From the NCBI GenBank assembly GCA_013215825.1, contig JABSQN010000004.1:620001-684000 (forward strand): DNA of 64,000 nucleotides, written 5' to 3'. The position numbers were made by a program, and so were the translations under genes. This stretch comes from Piscirickettsiaceae bacterium (GTDB lineage: Bacteria; Pseudomonadota; Gammaproteobacteria; Nitrosococcales; Methylophagaceae). A model generated the notes under the pieces. The model was not told the DNA's origin. It saw only the letters and a program-made list of their open reading frames with translations, and searched no databases. Shown here piece after piece: positions 11,143 to 20,649 of the stretch (position 1 is the first letter of the stretch; every line of letters starts with the position of its first letter).

Positions 11143-11171
11143 ACTATAGAAGCGTGATCAGAGCGTGTCAA
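11143..11171 (-). promoter_or_regulatory. Sigma-70 promoter of the mraZ/dcw operon
   Basis: The minus strand carries a perfect -35 TTGACA (11171-11166), a 17-base spacer and a -10 TATAGT (11148-11143). It is the best-matching promoter noticed by eye in the window. Initiation would fall near 11136, immediately before the MraZ pentamers. Confidence 0.75.
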
Positions 11172-11479
11172 GCATGAGAACAAACAAAATCCTCTTTTAA
11201 GGACAATGACTTAGCGTGACTTTATCAAGGTGGGAGAGATGATGTTTTCACGCTTAACAAGACTACTTTTTAATCAAAAAACTGGCATTGGAAGTTAAAG
11301 TAAATTCTAGAGTTTGAATCAGATCTTATTACAATGTCACTTTTAAAAACATATCACATCTATTCCGCTACAAAAGTAGAAAAAGAAGAGATTCGCGGAA
11401 GTGATTTTCTATCAATTTTTTACTTGAATTTAAGTGTATTTTCAATGTAAATCATGATCAAATTATTTGAAGAAAAAGT
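11172..11479. other. Gene-free AT-rich spacer between mraZ promoter and rnpB
   Basis: No convincing reading frame, RNA or repeat was seen in these roughly 300 bases. The stretch receives RNase P RNA transcripts from the right and precedes the dcw promoter on the left. It is unusually long for this compact window; an unrecognised small RNA cannot be excluded by eye. Confidence 0.5.
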
Positions 11480-11831
11480 GAGATGGCCATAAGCCGGGTT
11501 CTGTCGTGGACAATCATTCATCTGGGACATACATCGCTATATGCCTCAAGCAACCTACCCAGGAACCGTGCGAGCCACACGTGTTTGCAAGCAAACTGCT
11601 CCTCTATTTGGTCTTGCTCCAGGTGGGGTTTACCCTGCCGCAACTGTTACCAATTACGCGGTGCGCTCTTACCGCACCATTTCACCCTTACCTGATAAGA
11701 TCAGGCGGTATATTTTCTGTGGCACTTGCCATAAGCTCACGCTTTCCAGACGTTATCTGGCACCCTGCTCATTGGAGCCCGGACTTTCCTCACAAATAGA
11801 CTAGCTATAAGCGCGATTGCCTGGCCATCTC
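11480..11831 (-). ncRNA. rnpB: RNase P RNA (bacterial type A)
   Basis: This is the catalytic RNA that trims tRNA 5' leaders. Its ends are defined by the P1 helix: GAGATGGCC at the 5' end (11831-11823) pairs with GGCCATCTC at the 3' end (11488-11480). Between them are the conserved GAGGAAAGTCCGGGCTCC near the 5' end, the central GGTAAACCCC region, and the 3' ACAGAACCCGGCTTA. A T-rich run (ACTTTTTCTTC) directly follows P1 and may act with it as terminator. About 350 bases is normal. The rsmI-rnpB-mraZ order is seen in Pseudomonas too. Confidence 0.95.
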
Positions 11832-11973
11832 AGGCGAGGATTTTACAGTATGTTGTTTATTTTTGTTGAATATAATCTTTTTGTAGATTGCATTTTAATC
11901 TTACCTCGCGGAATTTTGGCATAGGTTTGATTTGGAATAAATTAGCTACGCAGCCAGTTACTTCGTTTCCAAC

Positions 11974-12819
11974 CTACAATTTTAGCTTTAGCGCCATATC
12001 ATAAGCGGTATTTTTACTCACTTCTAATAATGATGCTGTGATTGCCGCTGCTTTTTTAACGGGTAGTTCTTTTAATAATAAACTTAATACGCGATTAATC
12101 TCAGTTTCACTGCTATCTTTCTTTTGTTTAATTCCCTCGACAAGCAGCACACATTCACCTTTTCGCTGATTGCTATCATCACTTACCCATGCCAGCAATT
12201 CAGCTAACGGTTGGGTAACAATAGTTTCATGTAACTTCGTCAGTTCGCGGGCGATACAGGCTTGGCGTTCACCTCCAAAGATCTCAACCATATCCGCTAA
12301 TGTCGCTTGCAACCGTCTTGGCGCATCATAAAAAATCATGGTTCTACTTTCATCAACAAGTGATTGCAATGTTTGTTGTCTTGCACCTTGTTTGGAAGGC
12401 AGAAAGCCTTCAAAGGTAAAACGATCAGAAGGTAAGCCAGATGCTGATAATGCCGCAATCACAGCACAAGAACCCGGCACAGGAACAACAGGAATACCAT
12501 GTTCACGCACTAAGGAAACTAATTTATAACCTGGGTCACTAATCAATGGCGTACCTGCATCGCTGATTAATGCCACCGATTCACCTTGTTGCAGTCGCAC
12601 TAATAAAGTTTCGCTTCGCTGTTGTTCATTATGATCATGTAATGAAATACTCGGTGTTTTTATCGCAAAGTGTTGTAATAAAATTCCGCTATGACGCGTA
12701 TCTTCAGCAGCAATAACATCAACAGATTGCAAAATCTCAATGGCGCGTTGCGACATATCGGATAGATTGCCAATGGGGGTGGCCACTATATATAAAGATG
12801 CACTTGTATTATTTGACAC
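11974..12819 (-). CDS. rsmI: 16S rRNA (cytidine1402-2'-O)-methyltransferase RsmI
   Basis: RsmI adds the 2'-O-methyl group on C1402 of 16S rRNA, partner to RsmH. The 281-residue product has the tetrapyrrole-methylase-type SAM fold with the opening IVATPIGNLSDMSQRAIE, then VIAAEDTRHSGILL, ALISDAGTPLISDPG and VPVPGSCAVIAALSASG. It is divergent from lpoA, with about 90 bases between the starts, the usual arrangement in gammaproteobacteria. Length matches the family. Confidence 0.95.
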   Translation of the reverse strand: MSNNTSASLYIVATPIGNLSDMSQRAIEILQSVDVIAAEDTRHSGILLQHFAIKTPSISLHDHNEQQRSETLLVRLQQGESVALISDAGTPLISDPGYKLVSLVREHGIPVVPVPGSCAVIAALSASGLPSDRFTFEGFLPSKQGARQQTLQSLVDESRTMIFYDAPRRLQATLADMVEIFGGERQACIARELTKLHETIVTQPLAELLAWVSDDSNQRKGECVLLVEGIKQKKDSSETEINRVLSLLLKELPVKKAAAITASLLEVSKNTAYDMALKLKL

Positions 12820-12912
12820 GGATAATCACCTTCTAATTAGCACTCAGTTCTGGTCGTAATATACCCGAACAGGTACACTATTTCCTATATTTTCATCATT
12901 GATTAATGAGTT

Positions 12913-14787
12913 ATGAACAAACGGACACTTTTAAGCCTCATCACTCTTGTTATTTTAACACTGAGTGCGTGCCAACCAACAAAACCAATCATTACGGTTG
13001 AGCCTGATACATCGGCTGAAACACACGCAATTGAAGCACTAAGTTCTGGTGATTATCTCTCTGCCGCTCACTTTTACCTTGAATTAGCATCCGCAACAAA
13101 AGGACAACAACAAGCAAACTATTATTTACGTGCAGCACAGGCGTTTTGGCAAATCAATCACGTTGATCAGGCTACGGAAAGTTTATCTAAGATTAATCGT
13201 GATCAATTAAGATCGGCTTTACACGCGGATATTGCGATACTAGAAGCTGAAATTGTACTGTCACAATTGCTACCGGAACAAGCATTAAGCACTTTAGCAA
13301 CAATTAATCTTGATGAGCTTAAAAAAACACAGCAAAGACGCGTGCTTGAGTTACGAATTAACGCTTATGACTTAACTGAAAACTGGCTCGAAAAAGCAAA
13401 TAATCTTATTCAACTTAGCATGTTACTCGCTGAGTTTGAACAACAAGAAAATCAACAATCACTTTGGCAAGCATTAACAAATTTAACCCCACAGGCCTTA
13501 GACTTATTTAACCCCGGTATTCCGCCAGCAATAGATAGCGGCTGGTTTGCCTTGGCCTATGCCGTGCAAACATATCGTACCAATCCAGATGCACTAATTG
13601 TAGCAATTGAAGATTGGCAACGTAATTACCCAAACCATCCGGCCAATCCTGAACTCTATAAAAAGAGCTTGGCAACAGGCACTCGCTTACCACAACAGCT
13701 GAATGATATTGCCATATTACTACCTAATTCAGGGCCGTTTTTTAAAGCTGCAAAAGCAATAAAACAAGGCATTATTGCTGCTCACTATAATGCTCAAAGT
13801 GATACTAAATTGCATTTCTTTGATATTGTGTCTGATCCTCAATCTGGTGAAAGTAATGTTTGGCAACAATACCAAGAAGCCATTAAGATTAATGCCAGCC
13901 TGGTTATTGGCCCATTAGATAAACACGCTATTCAAGTTTTAGTGGATGCTGATGATTTACCGATCCCCGTATTAGCGCTGAATCGTTTATCGAATCATAT
14001 TCAAAAAAAGAACTTATTCCAGTTTGGCTTGGCGCCTGAAGATGATGCGGTTTCTGTGGCCAATTATGCACTTGAACAAGGCTTCCAACGTGCGGTTCTT
14101 ATTGCACCAAAGAGTGCTTGGGGTGAGCGTATTGCATCCGCCTTTACTGAACAGTGGTCTAATAATGGCGGACTATTAATTAATCAAGCAATATATAATG
14201 CGTCAGATAGTGACTTTTCGGCCACCATTAAACCGCTATTAGGTTTAGAAGTCAGCAAGCAACGCTCGAAACAACTAGAACGAACACTAGCAGTACCATT
14301 AGAATTTGAACCTCGCCGCCGACAAGACATTGATTTTGTATTTCTAATAGCCAGACCACTAAAAGCTCGCCAATTAGTACCCCAATTAAAATTCCATCGT
14401 TCAGGCACATTGCCTATTATCGCCACCTCTCATGCCTATACGGGTTATGAAAACACACAACAAGACATTGATCTAAATAGACTGATCATTAACGATATTC
14501 CGTGGATCTTTAGCAATGATGCTCTAAGTGATCCTGCTTATATAGCCTTGCTTAATAGTAAAGACAAACAGTTTGGACCGCTTATTCGCCTCTATGCCTT
14601 AGGGACTGATTCATATCGTTTGATTGCTGAACTCAATGGACTAACTCGCTCACCATCACTGACATTTAAAGGGGCGACCGGTGAACTATCCATTAATGAA
14701 TATGGCCATATACAACGAGTTCTACAATGGGCAACGTTCAAACAAGGGAAAATAGAAGCCTTAGTAGCAATCGAAAATAATCCGTAA
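12913..14787 (+). CDS. lpoA: Penicillin-binding protein activator LpoA (YraM/LppC) lipoprotein
   Basis: LpoA is an outer-membrane lipoprotein that activates PBP1A from the periplasm. The 624-residue product opens with a lipoprotein signal ending LTLSAC (Cys20 would be lipidated). An N-terminal helical, TPR-like half (about 30-260) rich in Ala/Leu/Gln follows, then a periplasmic-binding-protein-like half beginning near DIAILLPNSGPFFKAAKAI. Length and two-part design match YraM. It is followed two bases later by yraN, the conserved order. Confidence 0.9.
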   Translation: MNKRTLLSLITLVILTLSACQPTKPIITVEPDTSAETHAIEALSSGDYLSAAHFYLELASATKGQQQANYYLRAAQAFWQINHVDQATESLSKINRDQLRSALHADIAILEAEIVLSQLLPEQALSTLATINLDELKKTQQRRVLELRINAYDLTENWLEKANNLIQLSMLLAEFEQQENQQSLWQALTNLTPQALDLFNPGIPPAIDSGWFALAYAVQTYRTNPDALIVAIEDWQRNYPNHPANPELYKKSLATGTRLPQQLNDIAILLPNSGPFFKAAKAIKQGIIAAHYNAQSDTKLHFFDIVSDPQSGESNVWQQYQEAIKINASLVIGPLDKHAIQVLVDADDLPIPVLALNRLSNHIQKKNLFQFGLAPEDDAVSVANYALEQGFQRAVLIAPKSAWGERIASAFTEQWSNNGGLLINQAIYNASDSDFSATIKPLLGLEVSKQRSKQLERTLAVPLEFEPRRRQDIDFVFLIARPLKARQLVPQLKFHRSGTLPIIATSHAYTGYENTQQDIDLNRLIINDIPWIFSNDALSDPAYIALLNSKDKQFGPLIRLYALGTDSYRLIAELNGLTRSPSLTFKGATGELSINEYGHIQRVLQWATFKQGKIEALVAIENNP

Positions 14788-14788
14788 A

Positions 14789-15136
14789 ATGCTGTCAACA
14801 AAAACGGGACAAGATGCTGAACAGCAGGCTTTAGCTTATTTAGAAAAACATGGACTAACACTGGTAACGAAAAACTACCATAGTCGACGCGGTGAAATTG
14901 ATTTAATTATGGAAGATAAAAACAGCCTAGTTTTTATAGAAGTTCGTTATCGACAATCAACAAAATATGGCAGCGCACTGGAAAGTGTTAACAGACAGAA
15001 ACAAATGCGTATTATTCATACCGCCCAGCACTATCTGCAACAACACCCAAGTAAACACTCAGCTTACCGCTTTGATGTGGTGGCGCTTAATCCTACAGAT
15101 ATTGATTGGGTTAAAGATGCTTTCCAACTGAACTAA
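14789..15136 (+). CDS. yraN: YraN family (UPF0102) putative endonuclease-fold protein
   Basis: This 115-residue protein belongs to UPF0102, small proteins with a restriction-endonuclease-like fold whose role is not settled. The active-site-like pattern is visible: GEIDLIMED at about residues 33-41 (Glu/Asp) and VFIEVRYRQ at about 47-55 (E-x-R/K), preceded by GQDAEQQALAYLEKHG. It starts two bases after the lpoA stop, so the two genes are probably co-transcribed. Confidence 0.88.
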   Translation: MLSTKTGQDAEQQALAYLEKHGLTLVTKNYHSRRGEIDLIMEDKNSLVFIEVRYRQSTKYGSALESVNRQKQMRIIHTAQHYLQQHPSKHSAYRFDVVALNPTDIDWVKDAFQLN

Positions 15137-15179
15137 TAGCCGCCATAATAGACACTTCAACTTTATCAGGAATTAGATC

Positions 15180-15755
15180 ATGCCAAACATCAAATATATT
15201 GTATTACTTATTGTCTCAATCATGATCTTACAAGGCTGTGCTACCGCCATTGTTACTGGTGGCGCTACGGGTGCTGCATTAATACATGATCGTCGCTCTA
15301 CTGGTTCCGTGATTGATGATCAAGGCATCGAGTTTAAAGCCTCTTATGCCCTTTTCAGCAATAAAGAAATTTATAATCAAAGCCATCTCAATGTCACTAG
15401 TTATAACGGTATTGTTCTCATTACCGGTGAAACACTTACCGAAGAGCTCAAACAAAAAATCACTGCTGAAATAAAAGCTATTCCTAAAGTTCGTCGTGTT
15501 CATAATGAATTGATTATTGCCGCGCCAAGCGCCTTACCTTCACGTAGCAGTGACACGTGGATCACCTCAAAAATTAAAACAAAATTGACATCTGCTAGCG
15601 ATATTGACCCTTTTTATATTAAAGTCATTACAGAACATGGTGTTGTTTATCTAATGGGAATGGTCACGCGTGCCGAAGCTAACAGAGCTGTAGAAATTAC
15701 AGCAAGCTCTGCCGGTGTTCAACGTGTTATAAAAATATTTGAATACTTAGATTAA
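15180..15755 (+). CDS. BON-domain outer-membrane lipoprotein (DolP/YraP-like)
   Basis: The 191-residue protein has a lipoprotein signal (MILQGCATAI, Cys about 20) and a short Gly/Ala-rich linker, then two BON domains: the first around SHLNVTSYNGIVLITGE, the second around KVITEHGVVYLMGMVTRAE. E. coli DolP (YraP) has this design and sits at the end of the same lpoA-yraN cluster. DolP supports outer-membrane integrity. In relatives a diaA/gmhA-like gene lies between yraN and this gene; it is absent here. Confidence 0.85.
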   Translation: MPNIKYIVLLIVSIMILQGCATAIVTGGATGAALIHDRRSTGSVIDDQGIEFKASYALFSNKEIYNQSHLNVTSYNGIVLITGETLTEELKQKITAEIKAIPKVRRVHNELIIAAPSALPSRSSDTWITSKIKTKLTSASDIDPFYIKVITEHGVVYLMGMVTRAEANRAVEITASSAGVQRVIKIFEYLD

Positions 15756-15764
15756 ACCTAATCG

Positions 15765-15796
15765 TCGACCTCTCTTTTTTTGAGAGGTCGATTTTT
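15765..15796 (+). terminator. Rho-independent terminator after the BON lipoprotein gene
   Basis: A 10-base perfect stem, TCGACCTCTC / GAGAGGTCGA (15765-15774 and 15782-15791), with a T7 loop is followed by TTTTT on the plus strand. The minus-strand side lacks a T run, so it mainly ends the lpoA-yraN-BON transcript. Confidence 0.85.
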
Positions 15797-15800
15797 ACTT

Positions 15801-16226
15801 TTAAAACGGCTTAACAACCACCAAGATAACAACAGCAATCAATATTAAAACAGGTGCTTCATTAAACCAGCGATAGAAAATATGAGAACGCTTATTTGCA
15901 TCCTCTTTAAACTGTTTTAGCAATCGACCACAATAAAAATGATATGCCAATAACATCGCAATCAAAGTCAACTTTGCATGCAACCAATGCATTGCTGCGA
16001 TTTGTTCCAGTGGATAAAAGCTCAACATCCAACCACCAAAGATCACTGTCAAAACAGCACTTGGCGTCATAATGCCGCGATATAACTTCCGCTCCATGAC
16101 CTTAAATCGCTCATTACTCACTTTATCGTCAGACATAGCGTGATAAACAAATAGCCGTGGCAAATAAAACAAGGCGGCAAACCATGTCACCACAAATATA
16201 ATATGAAAGGCTTTAACCCAAAGCAT
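15801..16226 (-). CDS. hemJ: HemJ-type protoporphyrinogen IX oxidase (UPF0093)
   Basis: HemJ is an inner-membrane heme-biosynthesis enzyme that oxidises protoporphyrinogen IX in organisms without HemG or HemY. This 141-residue protein has four hydrophobic segments and begins MLWVKAFHIIFVVTWFAALF with the early His expected of the family, then YLPRLFVYHA. The motif HAKLTLIAMLLAYHFYCG follows near residue 83. It faces a PilZ gene across a short intergenic region. Confidence 0.85.
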   Translation of the reverse strand: MLWVKAFHIIFVVTWFAALFYLPRLFVYHAMSDDKVSNERFKVMERKLYRGIMTPSAVLTVIFGGWMLSFYPLEQIAAMHWLHAKLTLIAMLLAYHFYCGRLLKQFKEDANKRSHIFYRWFNEAPVLILIAVVILVVVKPF

Positions 16227-16288
16227 TCTCTACTCCTTATAAAATTAGTGTTACTATTCTAATGTAAATTCATTTGGAGGACTTTATT

Positions 16289-16666
16289 ATGTCAAACAAT
16301 AATCCTGCCGAACGTCGTCAATTTACTCGCATACCTTTTAAGGCTAAAGCGCATATCACCTCGAAAAAAGCAGAAATACACCTTAATTGTGATGTCATTG
16401 ATATTTCATTAAAAGGGATTCTCATTGCTAAGCCTAGCAACTGGTTAGGGCATCTCTATGCAAAATATCAAGTTAATCTATTACTAGAAAATGGTCAACT
16501 CATTATCCAAATGCAATCCTCTGTCGCACATATTGATGATGACACTGTTGGTTTTATTTGTGAACAGATTGATATCGATAGTATCAGTCATTTAAAACGA
16601 TTAGTTGAACTCAATTTAGGCGATGAATCACTGCTATACCGTGAGCTGCATGCACTAATTCATTAA
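16289..16666 (+). CDS. PilZ domain protein (predicted c-di-GMP receptor)
   Basis: The 125-residue product is essentially one PilZ domain. Both c-di-GMP contact motifs are present: RRQFTR near residues 9-14 (RxxxR type) and DISLKG near 44-49 (D/NxSxxG). The start at 16289 has GGAGG eight bases upstream (16276-16280); an in-frame ATG five codons earlier would place that GGAGG inside the gene, so I rejected it. The stop codon interlocks with the radA stop on the other strand (TTAA). Its target is unknown; a pilin cluster lies 11 kb away. Confidence 0.85.
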   Translation: MSNNNPAERRQFTRIPFKAKAHITSKKAEIHLNCDVIDISLKGILIAKPSNWLGHLYAKYQVNLLLENGQLIIQMQSSVAHIDDDTVGFICEQIDIDSISHLKRLVELNLGDESLLYRELHALIH

Positions 16667-18054
16667 ATATTTGAAATTGCTTCTATCGCTTCAGATAAAT
16701 GCTGAACAGCAACCACTTTGATTCCTTTGATTGCTTTTCTAGGTGCATTTGCTTTTGGTACGATAGCGTGGCTAAAACCATGTTTTGCCGCATCGTGAAT
16801 TCGATCTTCTCCGCCTTGTACCGGTCGTATTTCTCCCGTTAAACCAACTTCACCAAATAAAATGCAATCCTGTGGAATAGCCTTATTTCGCAAGCTTGAT
16901 AATACAGCGGCTAATACCGCTAAATCAGCCCCGGTTTCACTTAGTTTGACGCCACCAACCACATTGATGAAAACATCTTGATCATTACAGGTAATTCCGC
17001 CATGACGATGTAATATCGCCAGTAACATGGCTAATCTATTTTGATCTAAACCTACAGATACCCGACGTGGATTACCTAAAGGACTGTCATCAACCAAGGC
17101 TTGCACTTCCACCAACATCGGACGACTTCCTTCACGAATAACCGTAACAGCACTACCTGCCTGTGCACTTTCACCACGAGACAAAAAGATGGCTGATGGA
17201 TTAGTGACTTCTTTTAAGCCTAATTCGGTCATGGCAAACACGCCCAGTTCATTAACCGCACCAAAGCGATTTTTAACGGCACGTAAGATCCTAAACTGGG
17301 TCGATGTGTCGCCTTCAAAATACAGTACGGTATCAACCATATGTTCTAACACTCTAGGTCCTGCAATCGAGCCCGATTTAGTCACATGTCCAACCAAAAT
17401 CAGCGTTGTACCACTGGATTTAGCAAATCGAACTAACTGTGCCGCACTTTCTCGTACTTGTGCCACAGTACCTGGGGCAGATTGTAATTGTTCGGTGAAT
17501 ACGGTTTGGATCGAATCAATCACCACTACTTGAGGTTTGCGACTATCTGCAATAGAAATTATTTGTTCTATATGTGTTTCAGCTAATAAATCTAAGGGGG
17601 TTTGTTCTAATTGCAAACGCTCGGCTCGCAAACGTATTTGCTGCAAAGACTCTTCACCACTGATATATAACGGGCTGACACCACTGCTCTTTGCCATCAT
17701 TGCCATAGCCTGTAGCAATAAAGTTGATTTTCCGATACCCGGATCGCCACCAATTAACACTACAGATCCTGTGACCAAACCACCACCTAAAACGCGATCT
17801 AATTCTGCCAAGCCTGTTGTCCAACGAACCGCATGTTCTGATGTCACTTCGCTAAGCGATTGAACTTCTGGCTTTTGTGCACCAGCATAACCCGTATGTT
17901 TGGTAATAGTTGCCTGACTAGTGGCGGTTACTGGTGAGTTTTGGACTTCTTCTTCTAAGCTATTCCACGCACCACATTCTGCACAGCGCCCACCCCATTG
18001 AGGTGTTTGTGCATCACAGTCTTTGCAGCGATAAACTCGTTTAACTTTCGCCAT
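16663..18054 (-). CDS. radA: DNA repair protein RadA (Sms)
   Basis: RadA is a RecA-like ATPase that processes recombination intermediates and drives branch migration. The 463-residue protein has the N-terminal four-cysteine zinc finger (Cys10, 13, 24, 27), Walker A GGDPGIGKST near 102-111, the RadA signature KNRFG near 260, and a C-terminal Lon-like domain. Its start lies 14 bases inside the end of alr, so it is the last gene of a dnaB-alr-radA run. Confidence 0.95.
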   Translation of the reverse strand: MAKVKRVYRCKDCDAQTPQWGGRCAECGAWNSLEEEVQNSPVTATSQATITKHTGYAGAQKPEVQSLSEVTSEHAVRWTTGLAELDRVLGGGLVTGSVVLIGGDPGIGKSTLLLQAMAMMAKSSGVSPLYISGEESLQQIRLRAERLQLEQTPLDLLAETHIEQIISIADSRKPQVVVIDSIQTVFTEQLQSAPGTVAQVRESAAQLVRFAKSSGTTLILVGHVTKSGSIAGPRVLEHMVDTVLYFEGDTSTQFRILRAVKNRFGAVNELGVFAMTELGLKEVTNPSAIFLSRGESAQAGSAVTVIREGSRPMLVEVQALVDDSPLGNPRRVSVGLDQNRLAMLLAILHRHGGITCNDQDVFINVVGGVKLSETGADLAVLAAVLSSLRNKAIPQDCILFGEVGLTGEIRPVQGGEDRIHDAAKHGFSHAIVPKANAPRKAIKGIKVVAVQHLSEAIEAISNI

Positions 18055-19132
18055 GCTGGTAGTTCCTTGTTACACGCTCACTAATTTGGCAGACAAGTTC
18101 ATAGGGAATTGTATTTGCCTGCTGAGCAATGATTTCTACAGGAAGTTTTTTATCACCCCACAAACACACGTCATCACCTATCTTTGCTTCTATATCTGAA
18201 ATATCAATACAGATCATATCCATTGATACTCGCCCTAAAACAGGTGTGATTTTATTATTAATTAATACGGTTCCAACAGCGGATAACTGTCGGCTATAAC
18301 CATCGCCATAACCTATTGCTACAGTCGCTATGCGTGTCGGTTTATCAGCAACAAATTCACCGCCATAGCCCACTTGTTCCCCTTCAACTAAGTCTTGAAT
18401 AGTAATAATAGTAGATGTTAATGTCATCACTGGCTTCAAGCCTAAATCGATAGCTGATGATTTTTCAAAAGGGGAAATGCCATACAACATCAGCCCCGGC
18501 CGCACCCAATCGCCATGACTATCATCAATAGATAATATTGCTGCTGAATTAGCCATACTTAATGTGCATTCATGTTTTTCAGTAAGTTGTAATATTTTAT
18601 CTAACTGTTGCTGATTTCTAGGATCATTGCGTTCATCGGCATTAGCAAAATGACTCATTAAACCTATCGTGTCAGATATATTTGGACTTTGATTTAGAGC
18701 GATTAATGCCATATCAACATTATTAATAGCAACACCTAAACGGTGCATGCCCGTTTCAACCATCAACCAGCAGAATTCTAATGGCGTTGCTAGTTCCAGT
18801 ATTTTGAATAATTCAATCTGAGCAACTTGGTGAAAAACCAGTGATAAACAATGCTCTGAAGCAAGCTCAAAATCAGTCTGGGAAAATGCACCTTCTAGAA
18901 TAACAATTGGCTGTTGAATTCCTGCTTGTCGTAACCTTACACCTTCCGATATTCTAGCCACTGCAAAGGCATCACTATCACTCAAGGCTTGTGCTGATTG
19001 GATAAGTCCATGTCCATAGGCATTAGCTTTAACCACAGACATTATCTTGCTCCGAGGAGCAATCTCTTTAACGCGTGAAAGATTATATTGTAAGGCGTTT
19101 AAATCAATCTTCGCAGTAGGAGAAGAATGCAC
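18041..19132 (-). CDS. alr: Alanine racemase
   Basis: Alr makes D-alanine for peptidoglycan with PLP as cofactor. In this 363-residue protein the PLP lysine is Lys35 in SVVKANAYGHG, and the C-terminal part has GYGDGYSRQL and GRVSMDMICIDIS around the second active site. The start lies two bases after the dnaB stop. The product feeds D-Ala-D-Ala to MurF, whose gene is elsewhere in this window. Confidence 0.95.
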   Translation of the reverse strand: MHSSPTAKIDLNALQYNLSRVKEIAPRSKIMSVVKANAYGHGLIQSAQALSDSDAFAVARISEGVRLRQAGIQQPIVILEGAFSQTDFELASEHCLSLVFHQVAQIELFKILELATPLEFCWLMVETGMHRLGVAINNVDMALIALNQSPNISDTIGLMSHFANADERNDPRNQQQLDKILQLTEKHECTLSMANSAAILSIDDSHGDWVRPGLMLYGISPFEKSSAIDLGLKPVMTLTSTIITIQDLVEGEQVGYGGEFVADKPTRIATVAIGYGDGYSRQLSAVGTVLINNKITPVLGRVSMDMICIDISDIEAKIGDDVCLWGDKKLPVEIIAQQANTIPYELVCQISERVTRNYQHGES

Positions 19133-19134
19133 AA

Positions 19135-20538
19135 CTATTGCTCACCATAGTCGTCATAATTATTATAAGCAAAGTTCTCAAATCGTGTGTATTTTCCTTG
19201 GAATGTGAGATGAACCGTACCAATAGGCCCGTTTCGTTGCTTGGCAATATTAATCTCTGCCTTGCCTTTTTCTGGTGAATCTTCGTTATAGACCTCATCA
19301 CGATAGATGAATACGATCAGATCGGCATCTTGCTCAATCGCACCTGATTCACGCAAGTCTGACATAATAGGTCGCTTATTAGGTCGTTGCTCCAAGCTTC
19401 GGTTTAATTGTGAAAGGGCGACAACAGGCACATTCATTTCTTTGGCTAAGGCTTTTAGACCTCGTGAAATTTCAGATACTTCGGTAGTACGGTTTTCATT
19501 CGCTTTACCACTGCCTTGCATCAACTGAATATAATCGATAACGATAAGGCTTAAGCCATGATCTCGTTTTAATCGGCGAGCACGTGCACGTAACTCTGTA
19601 ATTGTGAGGGCAGGCGTATCATCAATAAACAATGGGGCTTCATTTAAAATTGCTAGAGCCGATGTTAAACGCGGCCAATCATCATCATTTAATTTACCTG
19701 TACGCAGGCGATGTTGGTCGATTTGACCTAGGGAGGATAGCATCCGCATTGCTAATGAATCTGCGGGCATCTCCATACTAAATACGGCAACAGGTTCTTT
19801 GCTTCTAATGGCTGCATTTTCTGCCAAATTCATAGCAAAGGTTGTTTTACCCATAGACGGTCGCCCCGCCACAATAATTAAATCGGCGGGTTGCAAGCCT
19901 GCGGTTTGTTCATCAAAATCTGTAAAACCTGTTGAAAGCCCCGTAATGGAACTGTCATTATCAAATAAAGTATCAATACGATCGACAACTTTACTTAACA
20001 CCTCTTTAATCTGAATAAAACCACCACCACGATTGACACTTTTTTCAGCGATCGCAAGCACTTGTTGTTCAGCTTGATCCAGCATTTGGTCACTATCCAA
20101 ACCATCGGGACTAAAAGCAGCACTTGAAATAGATGTGCCCACAGCAATAAGTTGACGTAGGACAGATCGCTCTCTGACAATGGTTGCATAAGCGACAATA
20201 TTCGCGGCGGTCGGCGTGTTTCTAGCCAACATTCCAAGATAGGCTAACTCACCCACTTGTTCTAGCTCCCCCCGACTATCATGCCATTCAGCAAGGGTGA
20301 TCACATCAACAGGTTCTGATTTTTCAAATAATTGAGTAATAGCACGGAAGATCAATTGATGATCTCGGCGATAAAAATCTGACTCGACTAAGACATCAGC
20401 AATTTTATCCCAACTTTCATTGGCGAGCATCAAGCCGCCCAATACAGATTGTTCGGCTTCAACTGAATGTGGAGGAACTTTCAGTGTTTCTGTTGCGCTA
20501 TCCATATAGGAGTCAGGATATGATAATTCATCTTCCAC
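19135..20538 (-). CDS. dnaB: Replicative DNA helicase DnaB
   Basis: DnaB is the hexameric replicative helicase. The product has the N-terminal primase-interaction domain starting LKVPPHSVEAEQSVLGGLM, Walker A GRPSMGKTTF and the RecA-like core with ISRGLKALAKEMNVPVVAL. I place the start at the GTG at 20538: AGGGTGA lies 5 bases upstream, and the resulting 18-residue leader before LKVPPHS resembles the E. coli length. The frame is open to an ATG at 20565, and an ATG at 20505 is a shorter alternative. No intein was seen. Confidence 0.93.
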   Translation of the reverse strand: MEDELSYPDSYMDSATETLKVPPHSVEAEQSVLGGLMLANESWDKIADVLVESDFYRRDHQLIFRAITQLFEKSEPVDVITLAEWHDSRGELEQVGELAYLGMLARNTPTAANIVAYATIVRERSVLRQLIAVGTSISSAAFSPDGLDSDQMLDQAEQQVLAIAEKSVNRGGGFIQIKEVLSKVVDRIDTLFDNDSSITGLSTGFTDFDEQTAGLQPADLIIVAGRPSMGKTTFAMNLAENAAIRSKEPVAVFSMEMPADSLAMRMLSSLGQIDQHRLRTGKLNDDDWPRLTSALAILNEAPLFIDDTPALTITELRARARRLKRDHGLSLIVIDYIQLMQGSGKANENRTTEVSEISRGLKALAKEMNVPVVALSQLNRSLEQRPNKRPIMSDLRESGAIEQDADLIVFIYRDEVYNEDSPEKGKAEINIAKQRNGPIGTVHLTFQGKYTRFENFAYNNYDDYGEQ

Positions 20539-20649
20539 GGTAATCACCCTAAATTGAGAATACAAAACCCACTTATTTTATAAATAAATAGATTCAGATA
20601 CAACAGACAAAAATAACCACAATGAGTGGCTATTTTAAATAAATTCTTT

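Noticed and set aside
11483-11804. Several overlapping reading frames of 70-97 codons on the plus strand
   Set aside because: They lie on the reverse complement of RNase P RNA, whose conserved blocks explain the sequence.
11840-11870. Promoter of rnpB
   Set aside because: TAAAAT is present upstream, but the only -35 candidates have poor sequence or a 19-base spacer, so I did not list it.
17189-17863. Two plus-strand frames of over 100 codons
   Set aside because: They are antisense to radA, whose zinc finger and ATPase motifs are intact; no domain or ribosome-binding site supports them.
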